The notes beneath the pieces are model-generated. The model was not told the origin of the DNA, ran no database searches, and saw only the letters and a program-made list of their open reading frames with translations. From the NCBI GenBank assembly GCA_932521025.1, contig OW051472.1:2914001-2978000 (forward strand): DNA of 64,000 bases. The letters are read 5' to 3'. The stretch's first letter is position 1. Each line of letters starts with the position of its first letter. A program made the position numbers and the translations under genes. Shown piece after piece: positions 12,316 through 25,275 of the stretch. This DNA is from Oscheius onirici (Eukaryota > Nematoda > Chromadorea > Rhabditida > Rhabditidae).

Positions 12316-15220
12316 GATGTCGTTGACAGGAGACTCCAGGCTAGGAGCAGCGTCAATCCCGCCGAGAGCCATCACATTATAAGGAAATGTTCTCTCGAAC
12401 CGAACGGGGGCTCATCTTTTGGGGCTGCCGACTGAGGGCACACATTTGTTTTTGTGATGGGGCTTCGACTTGCTCTTCTGCTGGTTCTATTTTGATCTTT
12501 GCAACCCCCTCTCAGAATGAAACGATTACATCTTTCCTGGATTTTCTAGTACTCTCTATATTTTTCCCATTCAAAGATAGAATTAATTCGAGAGGGAAGT
12601 CTTCTAGAACTTTGTTCTGATACCCGCAAGTCCATCCTTTCCCAGCCAGGCTCTATACCAGACACCCACTTTTGTCACTCTGTCTAGTCAGTAGGCTAGA
12701 CTCGTTTTATTGAAGACGTCAGTTCTTCTGGTCAGTTTTATTGAAAATAGACTGAGACAAATTCTTCAGAACAGTCCATTCCGTACTGATCTAACCTATC
12801 ATTCAACTTGAATTATTCGTGTCAACTTCTGTGTGTCCCTTTTCTTTTGAAATGACAGCAAAACCATGTGAGAAACGAAGTTTCATTGCCTCCTGTAACA
12901 ATTTACTTCCTCAGAAATCTTGAAAACAGTCTCGACTGACTAGTGACCTCCACCTCCTGTTTATGTCTTCCCGTCTCCATTAATCGCGACTCTTTTACAC
13001 TTTGCCTACTTTTTTGAGAGAGCATAGGGGAAAAGCAGACTTCCTTCGATTGCTAGAGTTGAATTTCCTCTTTTCAAAGTGCACAGTATGAGAACGAAAC
13101 TTATAAGATCCCTAAAGATTTCCTAAAGGTCTATCGAGTCCCGCTGCAAAAACGCTCCACCTCCAGATTCTTCTCATTTTTCCTTCTACATAATGACACC
13201 TCGCGATGCTCATTTTACGCCTGTAAAAAACTAGTCGTCGGAGTTTTGAAAAATGACGCTGTTTTCGTAGTGGTGCAGACTAGAACGATCAAAAAGGACT
13301 ATCATTTTCGAGGAAGTATACCCACGCGTTTTTTCTGGAAAAGACAGGTCTCTCTGTTCTGGACATCTAATCGATTCCAACTGGGAGAAACATTGTGAAA
13401 GTCTTTCTTATTTCAAGATGGAGAAAAATTAGCTTCTTCCTGGTCCCCCCGGATACTTTTTGATGCGAGTAGAAGAGGAATGTCCTTTTGGACTATGAGG
13501 CTGTACTTGCTTTTTAAAAAGAACGTGAATCCCGTAGGTCTAGCACAAAAGTAATTAGGTCCCAACTCGCACCCGTACAGTCACTCTACTCTGTCCACAT
13601 GACCCGCCCGGTAGTCGTTTTGTTGTCACCTCTGGTCCTCTTGCATTCAATCGAGAAAATCTTTCGCCTTTTACTAAAGATTTCCGTGCAAGTGGACGCT
13701 TATGAGTATAATGCAATTTTTGGAATCCCCTCGAAAGAGCGGGACACAATTTTAGTGATTTCTACACTTTTGAGGAGGAGGAGAGGACTAAGAAATGCTG
13801 ACTTTGTAGCTCGAAAAGATCATAAGAAATATCAACTTTCTATCCATGGAAGAAAGCATGGAAACAGTTCAATTTTTGACTTTTATCCTCTTCCCCCGCT
13901 CGCGAAAAACCCCTCGTGCTCATTTCCATTCAATCCGTCGTAAATAATACCAGTCTACGCGTTTCTGAATAAAACCAGGTACAAAAATTTCCCCCTATCT
14001 ACTTCCTGGCAGCTGCAACAGAGCGTGTTCCTGTTCAGATTTGAAGTGGTTAAAAATGCAACGTACAAGTAACGCGCAACCTTTTGACAAAAGAAGCCTG
14101 ATTAACGGGAGCTACGGGGTAGAGTAATCTGTCGGAGTCAACGGGGGAAATTGAATTAACTCTCTGGGCCTTTAGCGTCCACACCTAGGTTCCTGTTATG
14201 GCTCCGTGTCCTATCGGACAGCTGCGCAAAATAACATTCTTTTTTTGCAAGAAAACCTTCACGAGAAGGAAGTCTTTGCTCCTCCTTGAACTTCGCTCCA
14301 ATCCTCTCCTTTCCAGCCCCAAAGCAAAAGCTAATTAGTAGTGTGAAATCCCTATTCTAATTTTGTTTTCTCTCTCCGAGGCCAATCATCATTTTCTTCC
14401 AGAGAGCCTTAGGGCAAGTACTGGTCACTTTACTCACTCTATTAGTCCACTATCCACATACCGAGAAAACACCTCCTCCTACTCTTTTAATTACACAAGT
14501 ATTAGTTTTGCCTGGACACGCTATGTGTGTCTCTAATATGGCGAGTCAACGAGATCAACTCTGTTTATCTCTCCCTGGATTCATGTTTGTATGTGTGACC
14601 AACACTGGAATAGTAGTGAGATATGTTTATCACCCCGGGTCATTTGCATCTTCTAGGGATCGCCTACACCTGGTATGGGTACACAACAGTTGCAGCTTGG
14701 CGTTGCATTTTTATTGTTAGTACTGGTGTAATTGCAACTAGTTTTTCACTTTTACCAGCCGACTTCGTCGCTTGGTAAGAGTGAAATACTAGTTGCATTC
14801 GTCGGGCGTCATACCCTTTTTAGTACTCTTACAACAGTTATCAAACACTTCATAATACTTTTGCCAAATCCAAGCTTAGTTGTCGTCTTATGCATAACAG
14901 GTTCTAACTTGTTACCTGCGGCTTCAGAGTGCCAAACCATAGATGGACTTGAAAACAGTGAAAAGGCGATTATTTCGAAAAACGGACGTGGTAGCCGGAT
15001 TCCTCGCAAAATTTCGATAAAATAGTTGCCCTCAGATTCGCATTTTGACGTAGTCAATAGGATGAAAAGTGCGAAATACACTTTGGGTCGCCTTAGCGTT
15101 TTAATAAGAGGATTGGTAGACCTACAGCATTTTTGTACCCACAATTTTCTATCCTCATGTACCTCCCTTTTGCTGTCTCTCACTGAGAAATTTATACTGA
15201 CAGTAGGAACTTTGTTCCAA

Positions 15221-15856
15221 AACTAGTTTCCAGTTACACTTTTCAAGAGTCTAGTTAGAATTCGACTGACTGTTGAACTCGAGTTAATGACAGCAGGAGT
15301 TGAAAGTGCAACAAATTGATAACAAAATCATAGGTTGTCTCATTGAAAATAGACGAGTGTGACGAGTGACGTTGACTACTGTTAGAAGAACCGAGCAGTT
15401 AGCCACGCTATGATTTGTTCTGTTTCTTGGATTCTATAAGATTCTAGAACTTTCTATCGGATGGTCAAGGACCAGCGGAAGCCCTTTTTTATGTTTTGCA
15501 AGGTTTCTGTTATCTGCTCTTAATTCCGAGAATTTGTCGGTGCAAATCATTCGTAGCTAGTATTAAGTTCATAGTCTAATTTTTTCCTTCTCTAAAGATC
15601 TTCCACTTATCTGCATCGAGGAAATGATCTCTCTGCACGAGAGTCTTTAATTATTCATTTCTGCTGTTCTTTGTTCTTATTCTTGACAAACCGGTACCAC
15701 ATAGCTATTTCATTTTTCGGGAAACAGAAATAAGTGGCAAACAAATTCTCTACCCTGCTCTCGGTCTCATACATGAGCCTCAAAAATTAACGTATTCCTC
15801 ACTGACAATTAGCAGACAAAATGATGGAGCATGCTGATCAAACTAGTTTCCAGTTA
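15221..15856. repeat. Dispersed 16-bp direct repeat
   Basis: AACTAGTTTCCAGTTA is present at 15221-15236 and 15841-15856, each preceded by CAA. Similarity fades on both sides (TTTT then GAG or GGGAG follows), suggesting two copies of an old repeat. Confidence 0.4.
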
Positions 15857-18800
15857 GACCTTTTGGGAGAGTATTGGTCGGATCTTGACCGTTGGCCTGT
15901 CTCTCTGAAGAGCTCTTCAGATACTGGGCATTTTCCAGCCTTTTCTGAAAGTTGTAGTGGTTCAAACTGAGCCGTCTGGAACCTTGATAACAGGACTTGC
16001 AGTGAAATCTTGCCTTCTTTTTCTTCTCACGATTCGTTGAACAGACTATATCTAACTTTTGGCCTCGAGATGTTATTGGTGGGAACAGACCTTCCGGAAC
16101 TTTCAGAAATAGTAATCTGAACTTTCAGCTTCTTTCAAAGTACAGCTTGCTCTCTTCCACTCCATCTACTGGACCCCTCTTTTTAAAGAAAAGTGTTCTT
16201 AAAGACTTGAGAACGGACGTCTATCCCCTCGGAGCCTCTCAATAAATTGCCCCGTTAGATCTGATAGGAATATCCGGATTTCTCCTAATGAGTCTTTCGC
16301 TCCGCTGACCATATCTTCTTCTCTCTTATTTTGTTGACTTCGAGTTGTTTTTGCCGAAACTCTGGGAGTGGGTCTTTGACACCTTTGCAGAACAATTTAT
16401 CTCTTTTGGAAATTAAAGATCCCTGAGCTCTGAGTTCTCCAAATCGACTCTATGTCTTCCCTCTCTGTGACGTCGATGAAGGTTCCCGGAATACACCATC
16501 AGTTCATAAATGAAGTCACAGTTTCGTTTGTCACTCTAAAAGTTTCTAGTCTAGTCGACACGGATAACTGTCCAACATTTTGTGGGTAACTAACTTTGTG
16601 AACCATGCTTTATTCATATTCCCTTCACTGATAGATTCCAGAACTCCTGAAAAAGCCCCCAGCTTTTATCTAACTCTCATTAAAGAAACTTCTTAGGTCA
16701 AGGTAGAGTGTCTTTCCTACCGCTGATCAATTGAGTTAGTTCCTCGGGCTTGTTCCCTTACAAATAGTTGACGTTCCAACTTTGAACAGCCCATTGGTAA
16801 CTGCCTCCATTTCCATAGATGTTGTAAAGCGGTGACTATCGTTTTGGTTTCTCAAACACCTTCCTTGATCGTTATCAAGAGAATCAAGCAGTGTCTACTT
16901 TCTTTTCTTGCTTTTTTATGTTAGGAAGTCAAGTGGCGCTGTACTGAAATTCTAGAGTAAAAATAGAATCTTCTGCACCGTTTACATCGAGTTTTAGTCT
17001 GAATAGACCTCACCATGTGCTCTATGTCCTTAAAAGTTTCTGATCTAGACAGACACCAGTGACTCAAGTTCTCTGAAAAGTACATCTTTCTTCCAGACAC
17101 AACATTCTTCTAATAATTCCACTAATTAAAGTGCTATTGAAGTTTTGAACTAACTTTGATATTCCAGTTTCCCCTTTATGAATTCGCTTATTTTGTTTGA
17201 ACCGAAAAACAACTTCTCCTAGGAAAACCAGACCGATCTATCACAAAAATAACAGATTTTACGCTCGTTGCTCTTTCGAGAATAATGACCTGTTTGTGTC
17301 ATCGCACTGAACCATTTTTAAGCTCGGTGACTCGAAAACGTCATCTTTTTGATTGGGTCCAGAAAAGTGGGGTTTCCCTTTGTCTCTCCCCACGTTTCTG
17401 AAATTTCCACAGTTTTCGCTTCATTTCCTCAAAATTTCAGTATTTCTTCTCCATTTCAAACATCAGTACGTCCTTTTTTACACATTGGAAAAAAAGGGTT
17501 TCTCTCGTAATAAACCAGAGTCCGCTCCCTCTCCATGCCAATTTGGCTTCATCTTCTTACGAGCGGAAATACATCGTCTTCGTCATATGCGAGAATTGGC
17601 ACAATTTCTCTCTTTGGTTTCTGCCGTTTTCTCTGTCGCCATCTTCCTCCTTTGTACTAGCGCATAATCGCATTACTAGGAGACGCCAGAAATCGGGATA
17701 GAAAGATGAACATATATTAATAGCCTTCTCCCTAGTTTCCATAATTTTCTTTGATCGTGTCTGTTCGAAAACTCTGACTGGAAGATCTTCAGTTTTCCAG
17801 ATTTGTTTTTCATTCCATTTTGTGACCATTTGTTCAATTTCTACCAGTTGTCCATATATGGTCAAAAGACATTTCTTGGTCCCATTACAAAAACCCCTTA
17901 GCTAATTTACCTTGAGCTAAGAAACACATACACATTGCCGCTTTCTTTAGAATTTCCTGTAAAGAACAAATAATTTCCTTCATTGAGTTTTTCTTGTTAT
18001 CTGGATATTCAGCATTGAGGAAATACGCAGTCTTTTAAGTTTATTCTGATCCTTTTATTCTCAATGAATGTTTTCAGTGACTAGCACTAAATTATTGTTG
18101 TCCCAAACCAATACCTCGTTGTAATCGTTGATGTCGTGATCAATTTTAAGCACTGACTGTGCATATCATGTATTTTTAGAACTGATTACTAAACATAGCA
18201 CGTACGCAATCATCGCATTACGCATGTTTAGCTACATCAAATTAAGCGCCTGAACAGACTTTAACACTGTCTGTTCAGCTGGTACGTAAAATACCACTTT
18301 CATTCTTGTTTCTTTTCAAAAAGACTTTATAAACATACTCGCAACGATTCAAATTAAGTTGTTTTCTTACAATTATGTTTTCACTCTTGGCTCTTAAAGT
18401 AGAACGAGTTTCGTCGCGACAAGTTCAGTTTTTTCAAGAGATAAATTTTGGCCCACTGATCAGTACAATGTCCAGTTTGAATCAAAATCATTGGATTTCT
18501 CTTTATGAAATGAAAAATGAAATTCTGTCAAAAAGGTCTAGATTCTCGAACGTTTCTTCACCTCAGTAGCTAATTTGCTTTATGATTTCATGCTCCAATT
18601 AGTTCCTCAAATACTGTCTCCCGGCACATCACAAAGCTGGATTTTTGACTCTTTCTCCTGCTGTTCAACTCCAAAGATCGGACAGAATCCCCTCAAATTG
18701 TTCAGAATTTGACACTAAAATCTCATAGATTGATGACGCGGCTCTGATCTTCAGCTTCCCCCGCCCTTCCTCTTGTTTTGTTGGCCCCTTCCTACATGTA

Positions 18801-19309
18801 ATTATTAGCCTAGTTGATAGGGCTCCGTGAATCAGTTGTTTTTCCTCTTGCAAAAATAGAGTCAAGGCAGAAATAAGAGAACTACTTTTGATGAGACAGG
18901 CGTCACTCTTGAAAATAAGGAGGATAGAAAGCCGATCTTTGTCTCCATGCTTGCTAACATTTTCACTACTTTGCTCCGCACTTTCTAGAAACTCGTACAA
19001 TCTCAAGAAATCTTCATAGCTTCACTTCAAATTTTTCACGACGCGTGTTTTTTCACGTTATTTTCCGGTTTCTGGACCAAAAGGGCTAAAAATTCTAATT
19101 CCGTTTCCTCCCCCGTAACCTCTCATCCGTGAAAAAATGCTTCCGTGATGGCAACAAGTTGCCCCCTTTGCTGTAACCGAATACGGTTGACTGAATTATT
19201 CCAATTCTTGGAGATGTTGACATTAACCCCCACGACAATCTTTAGGCTTCGTGTTCAAAAACAACCTTGCAAAAAGTTACCATTTTTCAGAGCTCAGCGG
19301 GCAGCAGCC

Positions 19310-22113
19310 ATGGCTGCCCCTCCAGCTGCTGAGGAAGAATCCTTCCTCACTTTGATCATCTTCATGCTCTCTCACGTATTAAACGGCTACCTGACGGCCT
19401 TTTTCGTCGTCACCGGGATAGTTTTGAACGCCTTCAGCATCTTCATCTTCTTGCGATGTGATCGTGGCGGTACGCCGGCTATCCAATACTATCTGGTATG
19501 TTTCATGATAGTTGGATATTCGTTTATGTTTTTGTGAGAAAACTCATATTTAGCCCACAAATCATTTCTCCGCTAAGATACCGTAAACGCTGCAACCGAA
19601 GCTCCCTTTCCAAAAGTACGCAATTACGTACATCCCTTTTCACATCCAAGACGGTATTTTCGAACTTTTCGAAGGTCTACAAAGTTGTAGTCCTTGATTT
19701 GGTCTACAACTTTTTAGAACATCGGAACATTAGAATATATCGTCTTCAGCCTGAAAAGGGCACGTATTGTGAAAATAGAGATTGCAAGGTTGGATTTGAA
19801 TGCGTGTCGTACCTGAGTTTCCAATTTTTGGGAGGTAAACTTAGGTCTTCTAGCGAACCAGACATGGTTACAGTACTTTCTGAATTGTATAATTTTTTTT
19901 ACTAAAAGCACTTTTCAGGTGACGCTGACAATGTGGCAGACTGCTCTTCTGGCTAATGCCTTCTTGCTCTACTCGCTGCCCCATCTCCTTTTCGGGCACC
20001 TCGTATCAAGCGGTAAGACCCAATTTCTTAACAACTAATCCACGCGTGAGAGAGGGAGCAAAATAGAAACGGCTTGACTTGTCCGAGGTTAGAATCCCAA
20101 AAACTTGGGTAATTGAACAGTCTTTTTGTAAATTTTCAACCCGCACGGTCTCTACGCTTTTCGACAATGACCCCAAAAGACTTGTGTTCGAAGACAGCTT
20201 TTTAGCACAAACTTATAGGTATGAGCTAGCTTCGTCCTCTTTTCGAGAGAGTTGAAATAATTTTTGATTAAGCTGTGCTGGGGGTTTCCGGCACGGCAGC
20301 AAAGCGTTTCCCTCGAAAAACTCTGTTCACGTTGTTGGCGAAAAGGACAAAAACTCATTCTGGTTGCAATAATTCTCTTTTCCAGGAACCTACGTGCACA
20401 TTTACCCCTACGTGTATACCTTCGCCAACACGACTCACACCGGTACAGTTTGGATTGTCCTCACGCTGACAATCGACCGCTATCTGGCCTTATGTCAGCC
20501 CCTGAAACACAGAGCCATCGGCAAGAAGAGGTAAGATATTCGACGGAAAACAAGAAACATTTCTTACAGACGAGTGAAACGACTGATGGTCGTAGTGTCT
20601 CTCCTCGCCGTACTCTTCTCCTTGCCTAGGTTCTTCGAAGTCCACGTAACAGAGTGGTGTGACCAAGAGCTGAGAGAGTGTGTGGCTGCTATTGACAGAA
20701 CTCAGCTCTTTGATGTACGTTTTTAACATCGTTTTCTGTTTATCGCGACAGTTAGTCAAGCGACATTTCAACAGTAGAAACTGCTTTTTTTAATAAGTCA
20801 AAAGTCGCTATACCTAGAATTTATATTTTTCCTGACAATTTTTATTCGTTCGAAATCCAATTTCTCAGAACCGGCTGTACTGGAGTATTTACCACGTGAT
20901 CCTGGCCATGCTCTTCGTCACTCTCTGTCCCTGCTTGCTTCTTTTTGCTCTAACTTTGAGGATTTCATTAGCTTTGAGGAATGCCATAGCTAAAAGGTGA
21001 GAAAATGCTCCTTATAAAACTGATAAAAGCCTTTCAGGAAATCCCTCTGTGCCCCGAATTCGGAGATTGATGAGCGGGCGAGGAATAAGAAGTGTGCTAC
21101 GAGCAGGTATGATTATAAACATGCGGTGGCTCAAAATAATTTGCAGAAAAGAACACAAATCGAACATTATGCTGGTGCTGGTCATAGCCAAATTCTTGAT
21201 TTCGGACATCCTTCCGACGGTCATTGACGTCTTGGAGCACGTGAGCTACATGCTTTTCTAGTTTTACAATAAGACTTCAGATTGTCGGAAACACGGCCTT
21301 CATGAGCAGTCCGATGGCTTCTCTTTTTGTCGATTTGAGCAATTTCCTGATTGTCCTAAATTGCTCCTCAAACTTCTGGGTGTTTATCATTTGGGGTAAG
21401 CGATTCCGACGATCCTGTCGGCACGTCTTGCTCTCGACTCACATCGGAGTCAATATCTACAAGCTGGCTCACTTCGGCTCCGATCCGGTAAATTTAGGTT
21501 TTGTTCGTGGAACTAGAGAAATTTCAGGATCTGAGCTTCTGCAATCCGTCCTCCTTCACCACTATGCAGAACACGACGAAAATTTATGGATCTGAAGGAC
21601 GATCGCAGAGAAGGCACGAGCAGACAGAGTTAGTCTATCTTGAACCACTATTTTGGCTTAACTTGATAAAGGTTACAAGAGCAAATATCGAGACGTTATA
21701 GTAAGACCCGGCACGGTTTAATGAGCTTTGTTCAAGAATTTTTGTGCGGCATTATAAAGAACTTTCTGAGTGTTCACCTCTGACACGTTATGTTTATCCT
21801 TTCGCTATTGGACACGTTACTGTATCCGAATGTTTACCCTTTATCCTAAAAATATTCTGGCGAAAGTCGCTAACAAAATGCGCTGTTGACATTGTCTGTC
21901 GTTGTTGAGAGACAATGTTGAAAACGTCTTCTCCTAACAATTATCTAAGCAAGAGATTCCAGAGTCCGTCTGCAGCGAGAACGAACAATCATCGTGCAGG
22001 CTCGGGAGAAGCCAAATTGTCGAAGTCCGGATGGAGATGAGAAGGCCAACTGGGACTACGAGAAGACGATCCAGCTGGAGCAGCTGGAAAAACAGCGCCT
22101 TATTCCCACCTAA
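19310..22113 (+). CDS. Rhodopsin-class peptide GPCR, FMRFamide-receptor-like
   Basis: Ten exons in one frame: 19310-19495, 19919-20012, 20386-20530, 20570-20714, 20869-20996, 21038-21106, 21147-21240, 21281-21487, 21528-21628, 21963-22113; 439 aa. The ATG lies 20 bp behind a TTTTTCAG (likely trans-splice site). TM1 is in exon 1; exon 3 ends TM3 with the class-A DRY-type motif as LTIDRYLALCQPLKH; exon 8 carries TM7 with LFVDLSNFLIVLNCSSNF followed by a basic helix-8-like stretch, the arrangement seen in FMRFamide/neuropeptide receptors. The last exon gives an acidic, Gln-rich cytoplasmic tail ending RLIPT. It would sit in the plasma membrane of neurons or muscle and couple a peptide ligand to G proteins; ligand unknown. 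The join across the 334-bp intron 9 is inferred from frame and donor GTTAGT; without it the protein would end at 21701. Confidence 0.8.
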
Positions 22114-22228
22114 ATGGGAAGATATCAAGCGACAAAATACAAGAAAGCGGGTACTCTCACCGCCGATCTCTCTCACTTTCTTTGGGTCTCAAATCACGAG
22201 TTTATATTTTTCCAACATGAAGAGTTTT

Positions 22229-23740
22229 TCATTTTCTATTTATCGCTCTTGTGGTGACGAAAATACTGCCTGCTTGTGGCTTGGTCTCGTCCTTCTTCAG
22301 GCGAAAAAGATCCCTAGCTGAATTGAAAAGCATCCTTCTGTAGGGTCTATAAGCCAAGAAGAAGGAAATAATAGCGAAGGGAAAAGCTGCTGTACCGAAG
22401 ATAATAGCCAGATGGATGATGTCAGCTCGGTAAGAGTTGGTCATGACCAGGATTCCGATAACTGGAATGATCAGGGCCACGATGACGAGACCGATAAGAC
22501 TCTGGAAGTTTGCAAGAAACTGATGATACTCTTTGGAAATTTCCCCACTTTCTCATAGTTCGGTTACAGCCGCTCAAAATTATATAAAATGAGATCGCTA
22601 TCCATTCATCTTGAAAGGTTAACGGCTAGTTTGGGTTGTCTTGGAATGATTCCATAATAGTGAGATTCGCCATGGAAATGTGTACCGTAACCCCAACAGT
22701 CTTTCGTAATAAACAGATCACAAACGATGCTACAAAACCCACCGAGAAGAAGAGTGAAACTGTAACTGTCTTTCGTTGAGAACTTCTCGTTCCTACAGGC
22801 GCTGCCTTGATGAAAGCCTTGTAAGTTATGTAGCTACTGCCCAAGACCATCACATTTGCTATGAGCACTCCTGAAAGCAAGCGTAAAAAAATTCCTCTAC
22901 CACCACCTAATATGAATATCACGCCGAGGAGGACACTCCACGGATTTGAAATGTCGAAACGAAATGCGACCACTTCAGTACTGTCGAAGTTCGGATAATA
23001 AATTTGGAATCTTGTGAGTAGCTGTTCTTTTGTCGATGCCTGATCTTGGACGGACATGGCGATCAGAAAAATGGGAAGAAGTGGAGCGATCACATAAACA
23101 ACCGCGTAGACACCGAATCTTATGAATATTTTCTTAAGAGCGTTAGTATGGGAAAGCATGTGCTCCATTCGGTAGTAGAAAAGAGGCAGAATGCAAGAGG
23201 ATGCTGCTAAAATGATTGATACCGTTTTCCATCAAAAGAGATGAGTAGCATAAAGAAGTAGAAAGCTAACTAAGTATTACGTGAACAAATTAGCTTTGGA
23301 CAGGTGCTTCACGAGATATAATTACTTGTTACTCACCGATAATTGAACTGAACAAAAGTTCCAGTTGAATTTCGGCCGGGATTCCGAGCCACGTATACAG
23401 CCCAGAAAAACCTACAGCACAAAACGGTAGGTATACTGTAGGAGGAGCCAAAACTGTCAGTGTTAGCTGGAACAAGATTCCACTTAAAATGGCTATCAAC
23501 ACATTTGGAACAATCTTACACAAAAACATGATAACACAGCATAATTCGGAAGAAATTGTTAACTTTACTCGTGTGCTTGAAGACGAGAAGATAGAGACCG
23601 AATACGCCGATAACAGTTCCGATTCCACCAAAAACCTGAGCTCGATATTTTCTTTTCATCAAGGATAAACTTCCCTTGAGAATTGAGTGATAGACTACAG
23701 AATTCTGGTTGAAATAAGGGTTAACGAATAGACGAATCAT
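22229..23740 (-). pseudogene. srh/str-like nematode chemoreceptor with a frameshift
   Basis: Reads from 23740 down as a 7-TM receptor. TM1 region: GTVIGVFGLYLLVFKHTSKV; then a block with PPTVYLPFCAVGFSGLY as in Srh receptors; then LPLFYYRMEHM, placed where Srh proteins have an F-E-N-R-like motif; the last TM ends FFLAYRPYRRMLF, like the Srh C-terminal end. One intron is clear (23207-23336, phase 1). A later intron is needed, probably about 22536-22750, with an uncertain donor. Between MLCYHVF and KIVPNVLI (about 23510-23525) the frame shifts with no room for an intron, so the gene is broken there. It could be a chemoreceptor pseudogene, a strain-specific loss, or a sequence error. Serpentine chemoreceptor pseudogenes are common in nematodes. 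Confidence 0.6.
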
Positions 23741-23976
23741 GTATGGGAAACGCTGCGGTAAAAATGTTAGTGAACAGGTGAAAAATGATGATCAGAGGAA
23801 AAACCGCGAGGACTGGACATTGTACTTGAAATGATCTGTAACACTGCTCCTAGCCAAATTGATAATTGAGACTAGAAATCGTAGAGAGATCCGCAGGATC
23901 CAGCTCCCTGACCTAATTACCAACGACAGTAGCATTATTGATTGTGCTCTGTACGCAGTGCTCATCTCTCACCGAA

Positions 23977-24617
23977 ATGGACGACAGCTCTGAAAAAAGG
24001 AGAAGAATGTCTCTCACCTCATCGAAACTCCCTATTACGGATGTAAATTGTGCCTGACAGTAAGTTTAACTTCAAGTTGATGATTCGAAAAATTCAGAAG
24101 TACAATGACACCGCCCACAAGTTCTTGATTGCGGACACACATTCTGTTTGGAATGTGCTCGTACCTTTCCGTGGAAACACAAGTTTTGTTGTCCTACTTG
24201 CAAGAAACGATTTAGAGAATTTCCTCATACAAACTACCAGCTTCTTGGTGAGACTTTTTCGGTTTGAATAAACCCAAATTTTCTTATAGAGATTCTGAAG
24301 CAGATCCATCTCCTGAGCAAAGAACCAACTGTTCCATACGTTGAGATTCCGAAGCCAATAACGTAGTTTGATGTAGTTATGAGCATTGCAAGCAGTCTTG
24401 TCTTCAGTAAGTTTTCCATTTGTTTGTGTTAAAATAGGTTTTAGCCAGTTTTCAAATGATTTTATTTGGGAAAGAAGTCAGAAGTTTGCTGTTTGTGCTG
24501 CCACCCTTAGCAGTTATTTTACTCATCTTGTTTGCTCTTCTGTTTAAAAATGTTAAAAGACAGCGTAGATATACTTTATTCTTTTTTTCGGGTATTTTAA
24601 TGCCGCTAACAGCTTGA
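23977..24617 (+). pseudogene. RING-finger plus membrane-anchor gene, decayed
   Basis: Four exons are traceable: 23977-24059, 24098-24247, 24290-24406 and 24445-24617. In the RING frame: GCKLCLT, then HRPQVLDCGHTFCLECARTF, FCCPTCKKRF and NYQLLEILKQI, which supplies the C-x2-C, C-x-H-x2-C-x2-C and C-x2-C zinc ligands of a RING-HC domain. A hydrophobic segment (SLLFVLPPLAVILLILFALL) follows. The family is membrane-anchored RING proteins, likely E3 ubiquitin ligases. Defects: the ATG frame of exon 1 differs from the RING frame (a two-base loss in the TCTCTC run near 24012 would restore it), exon 2 has a frameshift at about 24103-24115, and TAG at 24364-24366 lies between RING and membrane segment. 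Splice sites are intact. I read this as a recent pseudogene. Confidence 0.6.
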
Positions 24618-24727
24618 TATTTAGCAGTTCTTTTTCGACTGTTCGTCCTGGACCTTTGAACAGATATCCAATCGACAATAACAACTGGTACAAACTTTAC
24701 CCTTTTCAGAAATTTTACTGGCCTGTA

Positions 24728-24875
24728 CTTACCGTATTACCTCTATTTTTCAGGGTCAAAATGGCATAGAAAATCACAAAGACAGAAAATGCCGCCTTGA
24801 ACCCAAAAAACGTGAATACGTAACTTCGTATCTTGTAGGGTGGCGGTGTGCTTCTAACAGAGGTAATACGGTAAG
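24728..24875. repeat. 17-bp perfect inverted repeat, 114-bp spacer
   Basis: CTTACCGTATTACCTCT at 24728-24744 is the exact reverse complement of 24859-24875. The spacer is A/T-rich. It could be a tiny foldback or MITE remnant, or a hairpin in a transcript. No other evidence. The rest of 24618-25140 shows no gene. Confidence 0.55.
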
Positions 24876-25172
24876 TTCGATCAGAAACAGATGGTACTCT
24901 TCTCATTCCCTTCCATTGTACAGTCCGTATCATAATTATAGGCCACCCAGATTTGTATCTCAAGCCGTATGATCTTCATTTTGTACTGTACATGTCCCAT
25001 CTTTTTGAAATAAATCCGGATAAAAAAGTATTTTTGTATTATTTTATCGAAAACTTTCATTTGTTGTCAGGTTTGTAGAGAGAAATCTGGTCTTCGAACA
25101 AACTACCTCCTTCTCCGTAAGTGTTCTTCAGATTCGTTTATTTTGAAAGTTCTTATAGATTTCTTACAGAAG

Positions 25173-25275
25173 ATGGAATTGGCTGAAAACTGTGACAATG
25201 AGTCGTGTGACAGCGATTCTGCCACCGATTTCGAGCTCGAAGCTACTCCAAATCCGACTGAGTGGGCTGCGATAG
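25173..25275 (+). CDS. Candidate first coding exon, unassigned
   Basis: ATG three bases behind TTTCTTACAG, followed by an acidic open stretch (MELAENCDNESCDSDSATDF, then ELEATPNPTEWAAI) and a donor GTGTCT at 25276. Downstream acceptors exist (TTTTTCAG before 25313, TTTTCTAG before 25335), but no continuation gives a recognised protein; one frame holds SDFFCAKCIHRKR. It may be the start of a small gene or a fossil like its RING neighbour. No function is assigned. Confidence 0.3.

Larger units (their letters stand above)
3529..19289. other. Long interval (about 15.7 kb) with no supported gene
   Basis: I found no chain of exons, tRNA or recognisable protein fragment here on either strand. Open frames are short and not supported by splice signals. 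The + strand is visibly rich in T and C (many TTTCT, CTCTT, CTTCC runs). It holds a (TA)n tract, a (GT)n tract and a few short direct repeats listed separately. Since intergenic distances elsewhere in the window are mostly 0.1-1.5 kb, the gap is unusual. It may be an intergenic desert, a large intron of a gene whose exons I missed, or decayed repeats. Confidence 0.6.

Noticed and set aside
14732-15226. Overlapping frames of 97-124 aa on both strands
   Set aside because: Of the length expected by chance in a 15-kb non-coding stretch; no signal peptide, TM or exon structure agrees between them.
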